Assembly: GCA_033002965.1 (NCBI GenBank)
Contig: JAURVB010002157.1
Coordinates: forward strand, 1-64,000
Source of the DNA: Piper betle
Lineage: Eukaryota > Streptophyta > Magnoliopsida > Piperales > Piperaceae
Length of the DNA stretch: 64,000 nucleotides
Reading direction: 5' to 3'
Made by a program: the position numbers and the translations under genes. The stretch's first letter is position 1, and each line of letters begins with the position of its first letter. Positions 11,374-24,845 of the stretch are shown piece by piece. Below the pieces are notes generated by a model. It ran no database searches. It worked only from the letters and a program-made list of their open reading frames with translations, and was not told where the DNA came from.

Positions 11374-12317
11374 CTTCTTCGGGTGTGAGGAAACTCAAGG
11401 CATGGAGAAATAGAACAACCCTCTCATATGCACTCATTTACGGCATACGCGAGGTCAAATTCACCAACTCTCAGCTCACTCAAAACTCGATAAAACTATA
11501 TATGGGGCTGGGAAGGGAATCATATAAGTAGGCTCATAGGCAATGTGAGATGGAGCTAATTTCGAAAACAACACGAGGGACCTCGTCCTCGGGGTTATTA
11601 ATCACAAAAATAAAATATGACTAAATGACAGAGTCCGATAAAACAACCATTCAATACATCCAATATAAAACCCGTGATTCGAATCAGGGTTTTATAATCT
11701 GAGCCGATCGGTTTAACCATTATTTTCAGTTGAGTTAAGTTTTAATTACGAGATGGCCATTCATTTTCCTCACTAGTCATTCCTTTTTCCCACTTGACCA
11801 TTCATTTTTCTCACCTGACCATTAGTTTTTCTCACCTGATCATTGGTTTTTCTCACCTGACCATTCATTTTTCTCACCCAGACATCTATATATTCCACAC
11901 AATCACCATTCAGCCACTACCATCCTTCTCACCCAACTTCCTTCTTGTTTTTCTTCCTTCTTTTTCCCCCACGATCCTTACTTAAGCAGGCCACAACCTC
12001 ATCACCATCACCACATAACTGATGATTAGGTACGGAGTAGGAGCTCACCATTTAGGTGCTAAGACACACTCAAAGCTACTACCAGGTTCGTTTAGGACTC
12101 GTTTCTGATTTTACAATCTATTCTATTGTATATTGTTTTAATAGTTGTAGGACAAGTTAAAGTGGTGTTTTATCGGATCCCTCTTAACCGGGGTCATTTA
12201 ATTGATCGATCTTCCAAATTAATAACCCTCGAAGATGAGATCCCTCGAGTGTATTTTCTAAAACAAGATCCACCACAAGTTGCCTTCGGGTCTATCATAT
12301 AAATCCCTACTAAGACC

Positions 12318-12318
<1 letters not shown>

Positions 12319-12366
<48 letters not shown>
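12319..12366. repeat. TA/TG microsatellite
   Basis: A run of TA dinucleotides passing into about 20 TG dinucleotides, at the position of the LTR TATA box in copy B. Confidence 0.95.
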
Positions 12367-12367
<1 letters not shown>

Positions 12368-12404
12368 GTTTTCACATTTTTTGATAACCGTACTACACTA
12401 ACAG

Positions 12405-12680
12405 GCATGTGTCAGTTAAAGCTGCCGACAACCATGTTACATAAGTAGTATGTGCTAATCGTAAGCCAAAAATACTGATAACCATGTTATGCAAGTAGCA
12501 TGTGCTAGTCGAAGCCGCCAACAATCATGCTACGCAAGTGGCATGTGCCAATTGAAGCCATTGACAACCATCCTACATAAATAACATGTGCCAGTTGAAG
12601 CCATTGACAACCATCCTACACAAGTAACATGTGCCAGTCGTAAGCCGGGAATCCCAACTACCATGCTACGCGAGTGGGTC
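12405..12680. repeat. Degenerate tandem repeat of about 55-60 bp, 5 copies
   Basis: Repeated units carry the words ACAACCATGCTAC, CAAGTAGCATGTGCCAGT and GAAGCCATT-like sequence. The two copies near 12540-12660 are nearest to each other. The array is inside LTR copy B after the TATA region and is not seen in copy A. Confidence 0.8.
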
Positions 12681-13749
12681 CGGAAGTAAGAAAAAGGCTT
12701 AGGATATGACAGTAGTCCCAAGAGTGAAATGAGAAAATGCCGAGAGAGGCATCAATAACAGCAAATCAGTTTAGTTAGAGATAATTTCAGTTCAATAGAT
12801 GCCCTACAGAGATTTCAAGTTGTTTTCTTTCATATGAGAGTTTACTCTCATAGCCAGTTTTATATTAGTTATAATTTTTGGATCAGTAATACTTGTTATT
12901 GACGTGTTTTTATAATATATGTAGGTGATGATCATGAGTAGGATGAGCCATCCTGGGCGAGGAGCAATGACATCTCTTGCATATACACATCAGATGATAG
13001 AATGTTTTATTTTGTTTATGTTGTCGCTATATTAAGAATGATGTGATGTAATGCAAGGTATGATAATATGATAGTGATATTATGATTTGAAACAAATATT
13101 AATGTGCATGTCTAATGATAAAAGTGAAATGGGAATAGAATGGTAAAAAGGAAATTTTGTCCGTTCCAATTTTTTTTGAATTTTTATCGACTATATCGTA
13201 CTATTTTATTTTGTAAACTAGTTGTCATGTCATCTATGTAGTAACATGTTAGGTTTATTTTTTTACATTCATCCATGCATAGAGATAAACATCTTCCATC
13301 TCGAAACGCCGAAAGTATATCCATAGGCTTAGGTTCGGGTTAACCGACCTAACCAGGACCAATGACATTTCGGTTTGGTGCTCGAGCGTAAACCATATTT
13401 GGGTTGTTACATCCTACAATAGGGAAATCAAATCCATGATATAGTAGAGCGAATAAATTGAGAAGAGTCTTAACAGGCCTGTAGTCCAAGTTATAAGCAT
13501 GTCAACACATCTATTATGAGTTTGGACTCTAAAACATACGTCATAACCCATTGCTAAGCAAAAGACTAACAATTTGTGTGATGCATGGTTTTGATGTGTG
13601 CTCACAATAACATCTACTCAACCAAGAAACAATGTGAAGGAAATAACTGAATAACGTGTGGCACGCAAAATGAGAACGAATAAAAGTAACTAAATAAAAC
13701 AATAGGTTCTCTAGAAAGTATCAACAAAAAAAGTAAAAACTAGCAAATA

Positions 13750-14330
13750 ACAAATTAAGCGCTCATGAAGATAAATAAATAATAAAATAATAAATAAATA
13801 GACATTGAATAAGTAAATAAATAAGCTGATGAATGTATAGATGAATAATAAATACATAAAAATAAATAAAATACTATCCATGAATAACAATAATAATATA
13901 AATAATACTAAAAAATATGTGGCTACGCGCGAGTAAGATTAACGCATACACAAGCACGTAAATAAATAAATAAATAAATTTAGAATAAATAATTCCATAA
14001 ATAAATAATTAATTAATTAGCTAATATTGAATAATCATGAATAATAACATTATAATTATCAATATATTAAATACAACTAAACACGAATAAATAATAACTT
14101 GAGCCCGTAAATAAATAATAATCAATCAATTAATTAAATTAAATAATATAAACATGAATAAAAAATAATATCAACAATTAAATACATCATTAATAATAAT
14201 AAATAATTATACAAGCATTCATCATACTCGACAAATATATAAATAACTAGAAATAAATAATGATGAATAAATAAATCAATCAAAAAATAAATAATGAATA
14301 AATAAAAACGTTCACAATAATAAAATATGT
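13750..14330. repeat. Low-complexity AAATAAATAA tract
   Basis: A-rich imperfect repeats of aataaataa on the + strand, part of LTR copy F. The same tract appears at 18930-19430 in copy C and, inverted as TTATTTATT, at 23870-24480 in copy D, so it belongs to this LTR subfamily. Confidence 0.8.
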
Positions 14331-15212
14331 CAAATAATATGAATATACAGCTAAACTAATGTAAGAAATCTCAAATTATTGAAAACAATAAAAAGTTGGA
14401 TAAAAATGGTCCGAAAATGACCGAAGAAGGTAATCGAGTTAACTAGGGTTGAACCGGACCAAGTCAGACCAATTTAACTCGGTCTGGGTTAGCTGAAAGT
14501 TGGACGCAGATACTAGCAAGTGAACACGACACAGCTGAGGAGACACGATAGGGCAAATGGGCACCAAATGGGCTGTTAGTGCCCGTTGCCGTAAAACGCT
14601 GACAGCGGCACGACGGGAGCTGCCGCCAGCCACAATTGATAGAGGGGAGGACGAGACGTGTGATGTTGGTGGCGACCAACAAAGTTCCAAAAGCTAGGGC
14701 TGACTTGGATGGCTTTAATTTTGCCATGTGGCACTGTCACCAACAGAAGTCAAAATTAACTCAATGCCTAAAAGTGACTATGGACAGAAATGAAGACAAC
14801 AAAGCCAAATGAGCCTCAAAACCTTAACTTAATCTAATGAAGGTCTAAGACTCAAATCAACCTAGGCCATAAGGGCAATCCAGTAGTCTGAAATCTATAT
14901 AATGCTTGTAAATGAGGTACTTTGAGAAAGCCTAAATGGATACTAAACGTTGTAACAACCTAAATCTAACCCTAAAACCCTACACAACTAAAAATCTATA
15001 TACCTCGTGCATACATTGATAACTCATGCTCTGTTGTAGCATAAGTGAAACTATCATTTGTATATCGAACATACTCAACCTCTATAACATGCTCATATAG
15101 ACATCTGAGCCTCATACTCATGGTCTTAAAGCTAAATTGACTCGAATCGACTCAAGACTGCCCCAAACCAAGCAAAGCAACAAGTGGGTAAAATCCTAAC
15201 CCGAAGCAACAG

Positions 15213-17390
15213 TTTCCAGTAGGGGTCATCTGGATATGATTTCCCACAATCAAACTTTTGCCCAAATCAGGTCATGACGATTTGTTTCGGTTATCAATGA
15301 CTACTTCTGCTATTCTTTTTTTCAACTAGCAGATCTGAATTGTCCTTTGTTAAGTGTTTAAAGTATACAATATTTACCCATATTTTTAATGTGATTTTGC
15401 ACTTCCTAGGCATAAACATTATTAATTAGGTGATATTTCTCGTTATATTCTAGTTAATTAATATTTTATGAGATATGCTTAATTTTGGAGTTTTAATGTA
15501 GAAAAAGATGAAACAAATTAAACTTCAGATTTATTGGTTAGAGCATGGACCCCACCCATTGATGGCTACAATTTATGGTGTTGACAAAGCTTGATGAGGA
15601 TTGCTATACATAGCTTTGGCGCTATTGTCGGAGAGTTGGAAACTTCATTGTAATTCTTGTATTTCCTAGGTATCTTATCTTCTATATCAAGGGGTGGTCA
15701 TTTGTTGTTTGAGATACCTCAACTATTGGCTTAGGAGTTTAAGGAAAGAAGTAGTTCTAGTTTTTGTAATTCTTTTCCTTTCATAATGAAAACTAGTATC
15801 TTCTTTATATTGTTTTCTATTTTTATTATGGAGTAATCCTTTATTTCGTACTAGAGAAGAATAGAACTTAACATGGTTTAATTAAATTCATTTCAACCTC
15901 TTACTCATTTATTCAATCGGATTGTTTAAATTATCATGTTCTTAATGCTAAGAGTAGATTGATCGCCTATTTCTTAGATCATGAGGTTTAATTAGATTTG
16001 GAGAGAAATTAATTAGATTAGTCATTGATAATTCATTATACGATGAGTCTTTTGACTTATTTATCGTTGTGGTTGGGAAATACACAACACCATATGCGAT
16101 TGTAACACAAATCTTAATGTGTTATTTTGTTGATTAATCAATTATCATTGAGAGGTAAAAATCGAGGCAAAATAATAGAAGCATGAAAGAGCGGGAGCCA
16201 CCATGTCATATAATTATCCTAGATCGACAATTCAAGGGAATAGAAGATAAGAGTAAGATATGATGAGGATTAATTTCATGTTAAGGGAAATTCGACTCTA
16301 GAATGAGTTTTATCATTTTAACTTCTCCTTTAATTTAAAATTATTATTTAGATTTAGTCAAGTTGATTGTTTTTGTTTGGTTCTTATAAAAACTTGTTTG
16401 AATAATTTCAATGTGTGCAAGTATACACAGTCGAAACAAGTAATATAACAATAAATTCGAGTATCGCCCCACATAGAGATAAATTTCCTTAAAGTAATTT
16501 TAAAAAATGAAATAAAGAACCATGTTAAGTTATCATTTCATTTTCTTAATGGAATGGAACTTATCTCATTAGGGCGCATTAGTTATCATTTTTTGGTGGG
16601 TTAGTAGACTTTAGAACCTATAATATTCCAATTTTTTTGGTATGAGAGCAAATCGAAATGCGATGTTAAAATTCCTAAAAAAACTATTAATTTATCTACT
16701 ATCATGCAAAAGCATAGGCGGAATCACTTAACGGTCAACTAAAATTGTACATACATACATAATCATACATATTGTACGAGAACATAGAATGACACCACAT
16801 GCAACCTAGATAATTTAACGGAGCATACAATGTATCATAAATATACACATGTACCAGAATCTAGTCAACGGTAATATTCCTACATCATACATAACCCATA
16901 ATCATATATATATACCAAAATGTAGTTGACGGTAGCATGCCCACATTATACTTAATTATTTATTAAACCTTATCATAAACGAAGGAAAGTAAAATCATAA
17001 TCTATATGTGATAGAGATATGAAAATTAGGAATTAGGCAATACGAAGAGGAAAAGGAAATAGAGACACTATGAGTTCTCTCCTATATCGTATACTAAGCC
17101 TTAACCCTTTTTATAGAGGGCTAAAGGCAAAGGGGTGATGTAGTTTTTCCCCACTTCTCATAATTCTTTTTGTAAGATCCTTATTTATAACCAAGGAGAT
17201 TAACTTTGAAATATGAAAATATAACTAATAACAAAATACAAAAAAAGATAATAAAATACAATAAATAAAGTTTATTGGAAACAATCCATAAATATTATTA
17301 AATTAAATTAATTTAATAATGTTTAAGATTCGTTCCAAGATAAAATAACTTAGTTATTTTTGGGGTTTTACAAAGTCATTAGACTTAGCT
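15213..17390. mobile_element. Probable Athila/Tat-like retrotransposon remnant
   Basis: AT-rich DNA without open frames. At 15617 the sequence TGGCGCTATTGTCGGAGA resembles the tRNA-Asp primer-binding site usual in Athila/Tat Ty3 elements. Near 16404 the phrase GTGTGCAAGTATACACAGTC, then CGAGTATCGCC, resembles a block often seen in non-coding parts of such elements. I see no gag or pol and cannot set LTR borders, so the extent is only the gap between other copies. Confidence 0.4.
15617..15634 (+). other. Candidate tRNA-Asp primer-binding site
   Basis: TGGCGCTATTGTCGGAGA differs at three positions from the typical Athila/Tat site TGGCGCCGTTGCCGGGGA. It suggests that a 5' LTR ended near 15612. 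Confidence 0.45.
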
Positions 17391-17817
17391 CGACATTATT
17401 TTATTTAATGGTATTTTATTATATTTTATTTTATTTTATTTAGGATTTATTTATTATTATTGACTCGAGTTGGGAGCGAGTCAAATTTTTATTACCAAAC
17501 TACCCTTAAGCATGTTTTCCTTCCCCACGTCACCACCTCCACCCAACACCACCCCCATTTTTTTCTTCACCTATTTTCTCCCCGACAACCGACCACAACA
17601 CCTCGCCCCCATTTTCGACGATGTCACCAAATCCGGTGACCCAGCCGTTGGCAGCATTGCCGCCAACCGACCGTGCCGCCGTCACCCTAGTCCCCTTCCT
17701 TCTACCGTTCTTCCTCTTCGGCTACCCACCACTGCCCCAACTTCGTTTCATGGAATGCCCATCCGGCTAGGTCCTCCCTCACCGACCTTTCCTATCCCAT
17801 TTCTCCACTTCCCTTTC

Positions 17818-20813
17818 TATAACACCCCAATTTCAGTTTACCTGAGAACTAAATAAAAAATATTACAATCGGGTCGAGTCATGTTTAAAATTGTTGATCA
17901 GTAAAACTTCATCAATCAAATAGATTGAAACAACCTGCTTGACATCATGAGAATGGAAGGCATTATTAAATATGCGTCAAAACACATCAAATATAAATAA
18001 AAGTACGAAAGAAAGTAATTGTGTTGAGCTCAAGTGTGTGTAGCATTTATTTGTTCTCCCACCAAAGTCGACTCTGGATTACAAGACTTACATATATAAT
18101 ATGAAAAATGTCAATAACGAGTGTTACTAGTTCAAAAAAATAACTATTACAAACTAGCAAATGAATATTCCATTACCCACGGAAACTTAGGAAACTTCAG
18201 AATTACCTCACATTGGGTGGTAAGCAAACATACTTAAAAAAGTGTTGGCATGTATGCATGACTAATATTCATATTCATACATACAACGCTTGCACCCACA
18301 CATCCTCCATATTACACCCGCCATGGTACTCAAGTGGCAAAAGGAACAGTTAAGTTAGTGCTACAAATTCTAAAAATGTGTTGTGTTATGCAGTATTCTC
18401 ATACACCACATTACCTTAGGGTTTAAGGGAGTACTAGTGCGGTCTATACATATCTCCATACTGCTCACTCTCTTATTGGTGAAATTCGTAAAAATGCACA
18501 TATTTATATAATAGGTTTAGGGAAAAAGCTTGCATCATATATTTCTTAAGCTTCAATTTGAAAACCAACAAGGGAACTCATCCTTGTAGTTTTATTAAAT
18601 ATGTGTAGAAAATACAACTAAACAGCCTGACATTAGAGGGATTCGATAAAACACTGCCAATGTCGTACTACGTCTAAAACACAACTAAACTCAACATGCA
18701 GGGAGTCAAGCAAATAGCAAGCAAAGGGAGTCCTATGAACCTATGGTCCAAGCTCCAAGCTCATCGATACATCTATGGCGAGTTCGGACTTCGTAACCTA
18801 CATCGGTAAAATACCAATGTCTCTATATGATGCATACCCATGGTGTGGCTCATATCGTCAATACATCCTGATAAAAAACAGTGCTAACAAACCTATAACT
18901 AAACACATGGCACACAAATTGAGATATAATAAAAAATAAATAAATAAATGCACACATAGATAATTAGATAAATAATAAATACATAAACATAAACAATACT
19001 CTAATCATAAAATCATAATATAATTATACTATATAAATACACGGGTAAACAAGAGTAAATATCAATATATACTTGTGTTAGTAAACATATAAATAAATAA
19101 ATATATATAATAATTTAATAAATAAATAAATAAATCGTTAATACTCATTAATCATGAAGAATATTAATATAAATGTCGAATATACGAACATATTACTAAA
19201 TACGTATAAATAATAAAACGAGTAAATAAATAATTAATAAGAAATTAATTAATTAAATAAAATAAGTTAAACATGAACAAAAAAAATATCTATGAATAAA
19301 TACATTATCAATAACAATAATTAGTCTCATAATCATTCATCATAGTAAACAAATATATAAATAATAAGAAATGAATAATCATAAATAAATAATTAAATAA
19401 ATAAAATAATTAATAAATAAAGAAAAATACTCATAACATCCAAACATGCTAAATAATGTGAAAATGTATCTAAACTAATTTAAGGAGTCTCGAATTACCA
19501 AAATCGGTCGAGAAATGGTTGAAAACGACTAAAAATATGCTAAACCGGATCAACTGAGCTGAACCAAACCAAGTTGGGCCGAGTCAACTTGGTCCTAGGT
19601 TAAATAAACTGCTAGGCTGGGTCAATTAGGCTGGTCTGAATTGATGGACACGGAGACGAGCTCACGAGCTCAGACTGGCGGACTCGGGCACGATCTGCTA
19701 GAGGTGAATGCGGGCAGGCGAACACGAACATAGGTAAACGGGCCGGATGGGGTGTCGGTGCCAGTCGTCAGAAAACACAGACGGCGGCAAGGCTAGGTCA
19801 CCTCCAGTCGGGATCACTGGTGGAGTCCGGCCACTGGCTGGCCAAAAAATGGCCGGAAAGAAAGCGAAATCGCCATAAGTGCGACAGCGATCGTGGCAAC
19901 GACAGTGGTTGTGGGTGGCCTCAAAATGTAGATCTCTGCAAGTTGAAGTTATAGGGGTGATCGTCTTCGCCGGAGGACCCTCGGCGGCGCTGGAAAATAG
20001 TCCAAAAGTGTGGCAACAGGGGTGGAAATCTACTGCCAAAATGTTGTCTCCTATGGCGCCGGTAGTGATGGTGGGTACGGACTGATAACCAACCGTGAGG
20101 TAGACACGGCTATATCGATCTGGTGGTCGGGGGATAGCTGAGGTCTCACCAATGGCGAGCCAAAGTGGTTGTGGTGCTAATGTGAAAACAATCCAAAATC
20201 ATGTGAATGTTAGCGAAAATCAAAGGGAGAATGCTAGGGCTGATATGGATGGCTCAAATCTTGCCACATAGCACGATCAAAATGGCCGACAATTCATAGT
20301 CGAGTGGGACCCACCTATGGAATATGAATTATACATATGGATGGAAAGCTCGGATCAAGACCGTCCAAAATTAAAATTGACTTGAGTCCTAAAAGTAACT
20401 CTATAAGCGGGAATTGACGTAAGAATGCTAAATGGGCCTCAAACCCTAAACTCTATCAAACTGGGCCCACATCACCACAATCTGGTGATCCAAAATCCCT
20501 ATGATGCTTGCAAATGAGATACCCTAAAAATCCCAACTGGATAATAAATGCTTCAACGGCCTATATCTATGCCTATAACCCTGGCTAATTCATACAAATC
20601 ATTTGTATACCCCGCGTATGCACTGATAACTCATGTTCTAATCATCTGCATGTCGAGCATACTCAGCCACTATAGCATACTCATATGGCCATCTGGTCCT
20701 ATATTCATAGTATGAAAATTGGTCTAGCTCGAGCTCGCTTGAACCAACTCGAGATTGGCCCGACAAGGCAAATAACAGGCTGGTAAAACACCAGCCTGAT
20801 GCTGGGTTTTACA
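17818..20813 (-). mobile_element. Complete solo LTR, copy C (reverse), in copy G
   Basis: The 2996 bp unit starts TATAACACCCC and ends GCTGGGTTTTACA on the + strand, the inverse of TGTAAAACC...GGTGTTATA. It is flanked by CTTTC at 17813-17817 and 20814-20818, a perfect 5 bp duplication. It belongs to the same sequence group as copies D and F, with a long AAATAAAT tract, rather than to the copy A group. It has no internal region or coding capacity. Confidence 0.85.
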
Positions 20814-23800
20814 CTTTCCCTTCTTTCCCCTTGCCTTCCTCTCAGCTCACCCTTCCCATCCTTCCTTTGGTCGCCGATGGCAGCAACGCCACCGACCAAT
20901 TCCGCCCATGTTCTCGCCAAACACCCCACCTAGCCCCTGGTCCTTCCCTTACCAACCGATTTCTAGCCACGGTTGCCACTCCTCGACAATGTCGGCAACA
21001 CTAGTTATTGTTGCCGATTCGAGTCCAAATCACTGTGAGACGTTTATCACTTCTCAAATTTTAGATTTGTAATATGTTAATTTTTGAAATTTTGTGATAA
21101 TTATCTGTTAATTAATGAATTTCTTTAAGTAATTAAGAATTGATATGGATTAATGTTAATTTGAACTATTTGAGTATGAAATTAAATGTGTTATAGATGA
21201 TATTTGAAATTGTGGAGTACGTATTAATTTTGTACTTGTATAAGTTAATTATCCAGTTAAGTAGAAAGTTAATTCAGAAAGAAGATTGACATGAAATGAC
21301 GATAAGTTTAGAAATTTTAATGTAGTCACCTAATTAAAAGTAATTGTAAGAAGATTTTAAAAGTAATTTGTTGATTATTTGATTTTGATGTTACTAGTTA
21401 TAGTATTCATGATCATATAATGATTTTCATGCATCCATTTCATTCATGCATGATATAGTTAGAATTGGGCATTAGCATTTAGTTGTAATGTGTAGGTACG
21501 GAATAGGAGCTCACCGCCTATACGCAAGACCACGCTTAGAGCTTCTACCAGGTTCGTTTAGGACTTACCCTTTATTTATTTCTTCTTCTATTGTTATTTA
21601 ATTTATTGTTTGCCGGACGGGTTAAGTGGTATTTTTTTTTATCCTACTTAATATAGGTCATGTAAGGAACTATTTTTCGAATTAATAACCCTCGAGGATG
21701 AGATCCCTCGAGTTTGTTTTTAAAAATAAAATCCATCTCAAGTTGCCTCTCGTCAATATTAAATTCCTTCCTAAGCCTATGCATAAATTTATCGAGTATT
21801 CAGTGAGGCGAGAGAAGGTGAAACCGGCTTACACATACTATGAGAGGTGCACGTGTCAGTCGCACCAGACTCTAGATTAATGAGTGTTGTTCCATTCCCA
21901 AGGGATCCTAACAACTCCGCGCTTTGAGTTTCCTCACGCCCAAAGAAGCATAGAGGTTCTTGGGTATTACTATGTAGCGCATGTCTAGACATGTAATTCA
22001 AAGGGTACTGAAGGCGACTGCCTAAGAGTACTCCGCCTTCGTGCTCAAGGCCAAGAGATCTATGGAGAACAGGAGAGGGCTTTAGATATATTGGTAGTCC
22101 CAAGGGAAAGAAAATGAGAAAATGCCAAGGGAGGCATCAGCAGACCAGTCAGCTTAGGATGTTATGAGGTCTACAACCCAATGGCTTTCCAGTGGATGCC
22201 CTTCTGATAGTTTAACAGAAAATATATGTAAAACCCCAATTTTGGGTTAGGGTTTTACTTGATTTTCGTTTTGCCCGGTTATGGTCAGTATCAAGTCGGT
22301 TCGAATGATTTCGAGCCAGACCAATTTTCAGATTATGAGCATGGGCCCAGATGGCCATATAAGCATGCTATAATGGCTGAGTATGCCCGACGTGCAGATG
22401 AGCAGAGCTTGAGTTATTAGTTTATACATGAGGTATACAGATGATTTGTATGAGTTAGCCAAGGGTTCGAGGCCTAGATTTAGGTCATTGCAATGTTTAG
22501 TATCCATTTGGGATTTTCAAGATATCTCATTTGCATGCATCATACGGAATTTGGATCACCAGATTGTGCCCTGTGGGCCTAACTTGATTGAGTTGTAGAT
22601 TTTCACCCAATTGAGTTCAGGGGTTCAAGGCATATTTAGCCTTCTTACCTCGATTCTCGCATATAAAGTCAATTTCAGGACTCGAGTCAGTTTTGACTTT
22701 GGACGGTCTCGATTCGAGCTTTCTGTCTATATATATAATGCATATACCCATAGGTGGGTCCCACTAGACTACGAGTTATTAGACATTTTGATCGTACCAC
22801 GTGGCAAGATCTGAGCAATCCATGTCAGCCCTAGATTTTCCCTTTGATTTTGAGTGACTTTCCTACCATTTTGGTTAATTTTCATCTTAGTGTCGTGACC
22901 ACTTTGACATGCCGCCAGTGAGAGCCCGGCCCTCCTCCGACCACCAGATCGATATAGTCGTGACCACTTTGCGGCCCGCTATCGGTCCATACCCACCGTC
23001 ACCATCGGCGTCGCCACAGTCACCATCAGCTACCGAGTTTTTCTCACTGTACATCACCACTGCCACCACCTTTCGGGCCATTATCCTACGTCGACGAGTG
23101 TTCTCTGGCGAAGCCGACCATGCCAATAGCTTCCCTTGCCGAGATTTTCCTTTTGAGACTGACACCGACCTCCACCATGGCCACGATCACTGCCAGTGAC
23201 TCACACTTGCCCAACAGCGTTTTCAATCATTTTCGGCCATTTTCTGGCCAACCACTGGCCGAACACCACCGACTGTTAGCCCACATAGCTTCCTCACTCG
23301 ACAACCAATCTTTTGAGACCACCCATGAACATCGCTCGTGGCCACAATTACCGCCGGCAATGTCGCCACATCCGACAACGATGCTGCCCCTTTCCAGCTG
23401 TTTTCCAACCAACTGACTACCGAACTCAGCCGATCGCCACTGCCATCACGTTTCCGTCCTCCCCTTTGTCGATCTCGACTGGCGGTAACCCCAACCGCAC
23501 CACCATCGGCATTTTCAGTAACAGGCACCGCCACCCCCTGTCCGACCGGTTGTGTGTGTAGCATCCAACTGCCCTCATTTACGTCTGCTGGTTGTGCCCA
23601 AGCTACCAATCTTCCAATCGTTGCCTGAGTCTGCCAATCCTAGCCTGTATCCATGTCCATCAATCTAGTTCATGTCTGCCCAGTCAACCCAACCCATTTT
23701 CCAATTAACCCAAACCGAGTTGTTTTAGCCCGTACGACTCATTGTGCTTCAGCTCGGTTCGGTCTGATTCAGCTCATTTTCAACCGTTTTTCTACTATTT

Positions 23801-24028
23801 TTGGTAATTCAAGAACCTTTATATTAGTTTAGACGTGTATTCACATGATTTCGTATGATTAGATGTTATGATTATTTTTCTTTATTTATTATTATTCATT
23901 TCGTATTATTCGTGTATTTATTGATTATAATGTATGTTTATATGATTACTTATTATTATTAATGATATATTTCCTTGTTAATATTAGCCTTATTTATGTT
24001 TACTAAATTGTATGTGTCTGTATGTGTG

Positions 24029-24039
<11 letters not shown>

Positions 24040-24109
<70 letters not shown>
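24040..24109. repeat. TA microsatellite
   Basis: About 35 TA dinucleotides with one interruption, preceded by a short TG run, inside LTR copy D. Confidence 0.95.
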
Positions 24110-24114
<5 letters not shown>

Positions 24115-24845
24115 TATTTGTGTGTATGTTATTATTTATTTGTATTTAATTATGTATTTTTGTATTGTATAACTATGATATTATTATTATTCATGATTAA
24201 TGAGTATTAACTATTTGTTTATTTATTTATGTATTGAATTATTATTTATTTATTTATTTAATTATTTAATTATTTATATGTTTATTAACACGAGTATATA
24301 TGATATTTACTCGTGTTTACGTGTGCACGTGTATTTATATAGTATAATTATATTATTACTTTAAGATTAGAGTATTATTTATGTTCATGTATTTATTATT
24401 TATCTAATTATCTATGAATGCATTTCTTTGTTTATTTATTTATTTAATATTTATTATTATTATTATATCTCGAATTGCATGCCATATGTTTAGTTATAGG
24501 TTCGTTAGCACTGTTTTCTTTATTATCATGTATTGATGGTAAGAGCATACACCACGAACATACATTATATAGAGATGTCAATATTTTACTTAGCAGTGGG
24601 TTTCGATGTAGGTTATAGAGTCCAAGCTTATTGTAAATGTGTCGATGCGCTTGGAGTTTGGACCATAGGTCTGTAGGACTCCCTGCGTGTCAAGTTTAAC
24701 CATGTTTTAGACATAGGATGGCATCGACAGTGTTTTATCAAATCACTTCTATGTCAGGTCATTTAGCCGTGTTTCATACTCATGTTTAATAAAACTACAA
24801 GGATGAGATCCCTTGTTGGTTTTCAAACTAAAGCTCGAGAAATCT

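Larger units (their letters stand above)
11664..13411 (+). mobile_element. LTR copy B (forward), nested in copy F
   Basis: It begins TATAAAACCCGTGATTCGA (a decayed TGTAAAACCC start) and ends GGTTGTTACA. The flanks TCCAA and TCCTA match at 4 of 5 positions, consistent with an old target duplication. It carries the family blocks GGAGTAGGAGCTCACC, CTACCAGGTTCGTTTAGGAC and CCCTCGAAGATGAGATCC. It is about 1.75 kb, shorter than copy A, because the GC-rich block is missing. No coding sequence, so it is a solo LTR or internal-deletion derivative. Confidence 0.75.
10727..15212 (-). mobile_element. LTR copy F (reverse), interrupted by copy B
   Basis: It starts on the + strand with TGTAACACCC, the inverse of an LTR 3' end. 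Its segments align in order with the complete solo LTR C (17818-20813): the 'aagtgtgtgtag' block, a tract of aataaataa repeats (about 13750-14330), then a block with catactcaacctctataacatgctcatat near 15068. It is split by copy B at 11664-13411. The far end stops near 15212 about 16 bases short of the expected GGGGTTTTACA terminus, so it is slightly truncated and no target duplication can be assigned. Confidence 0.7.

Noticed and set aside
12405..12680. Regular repeats with spacers, CRISPR-like at first sight
   Set aside because: The units are contiguous and degenerate, with no unique spacers, in a plant LTR; it is an ordinary tandem array.
22887..23628. Frames of about 60-128 codons on both strands in LTR copy D
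   Set aside because: Same C-rich LTR block, low-complexity products and no family match.
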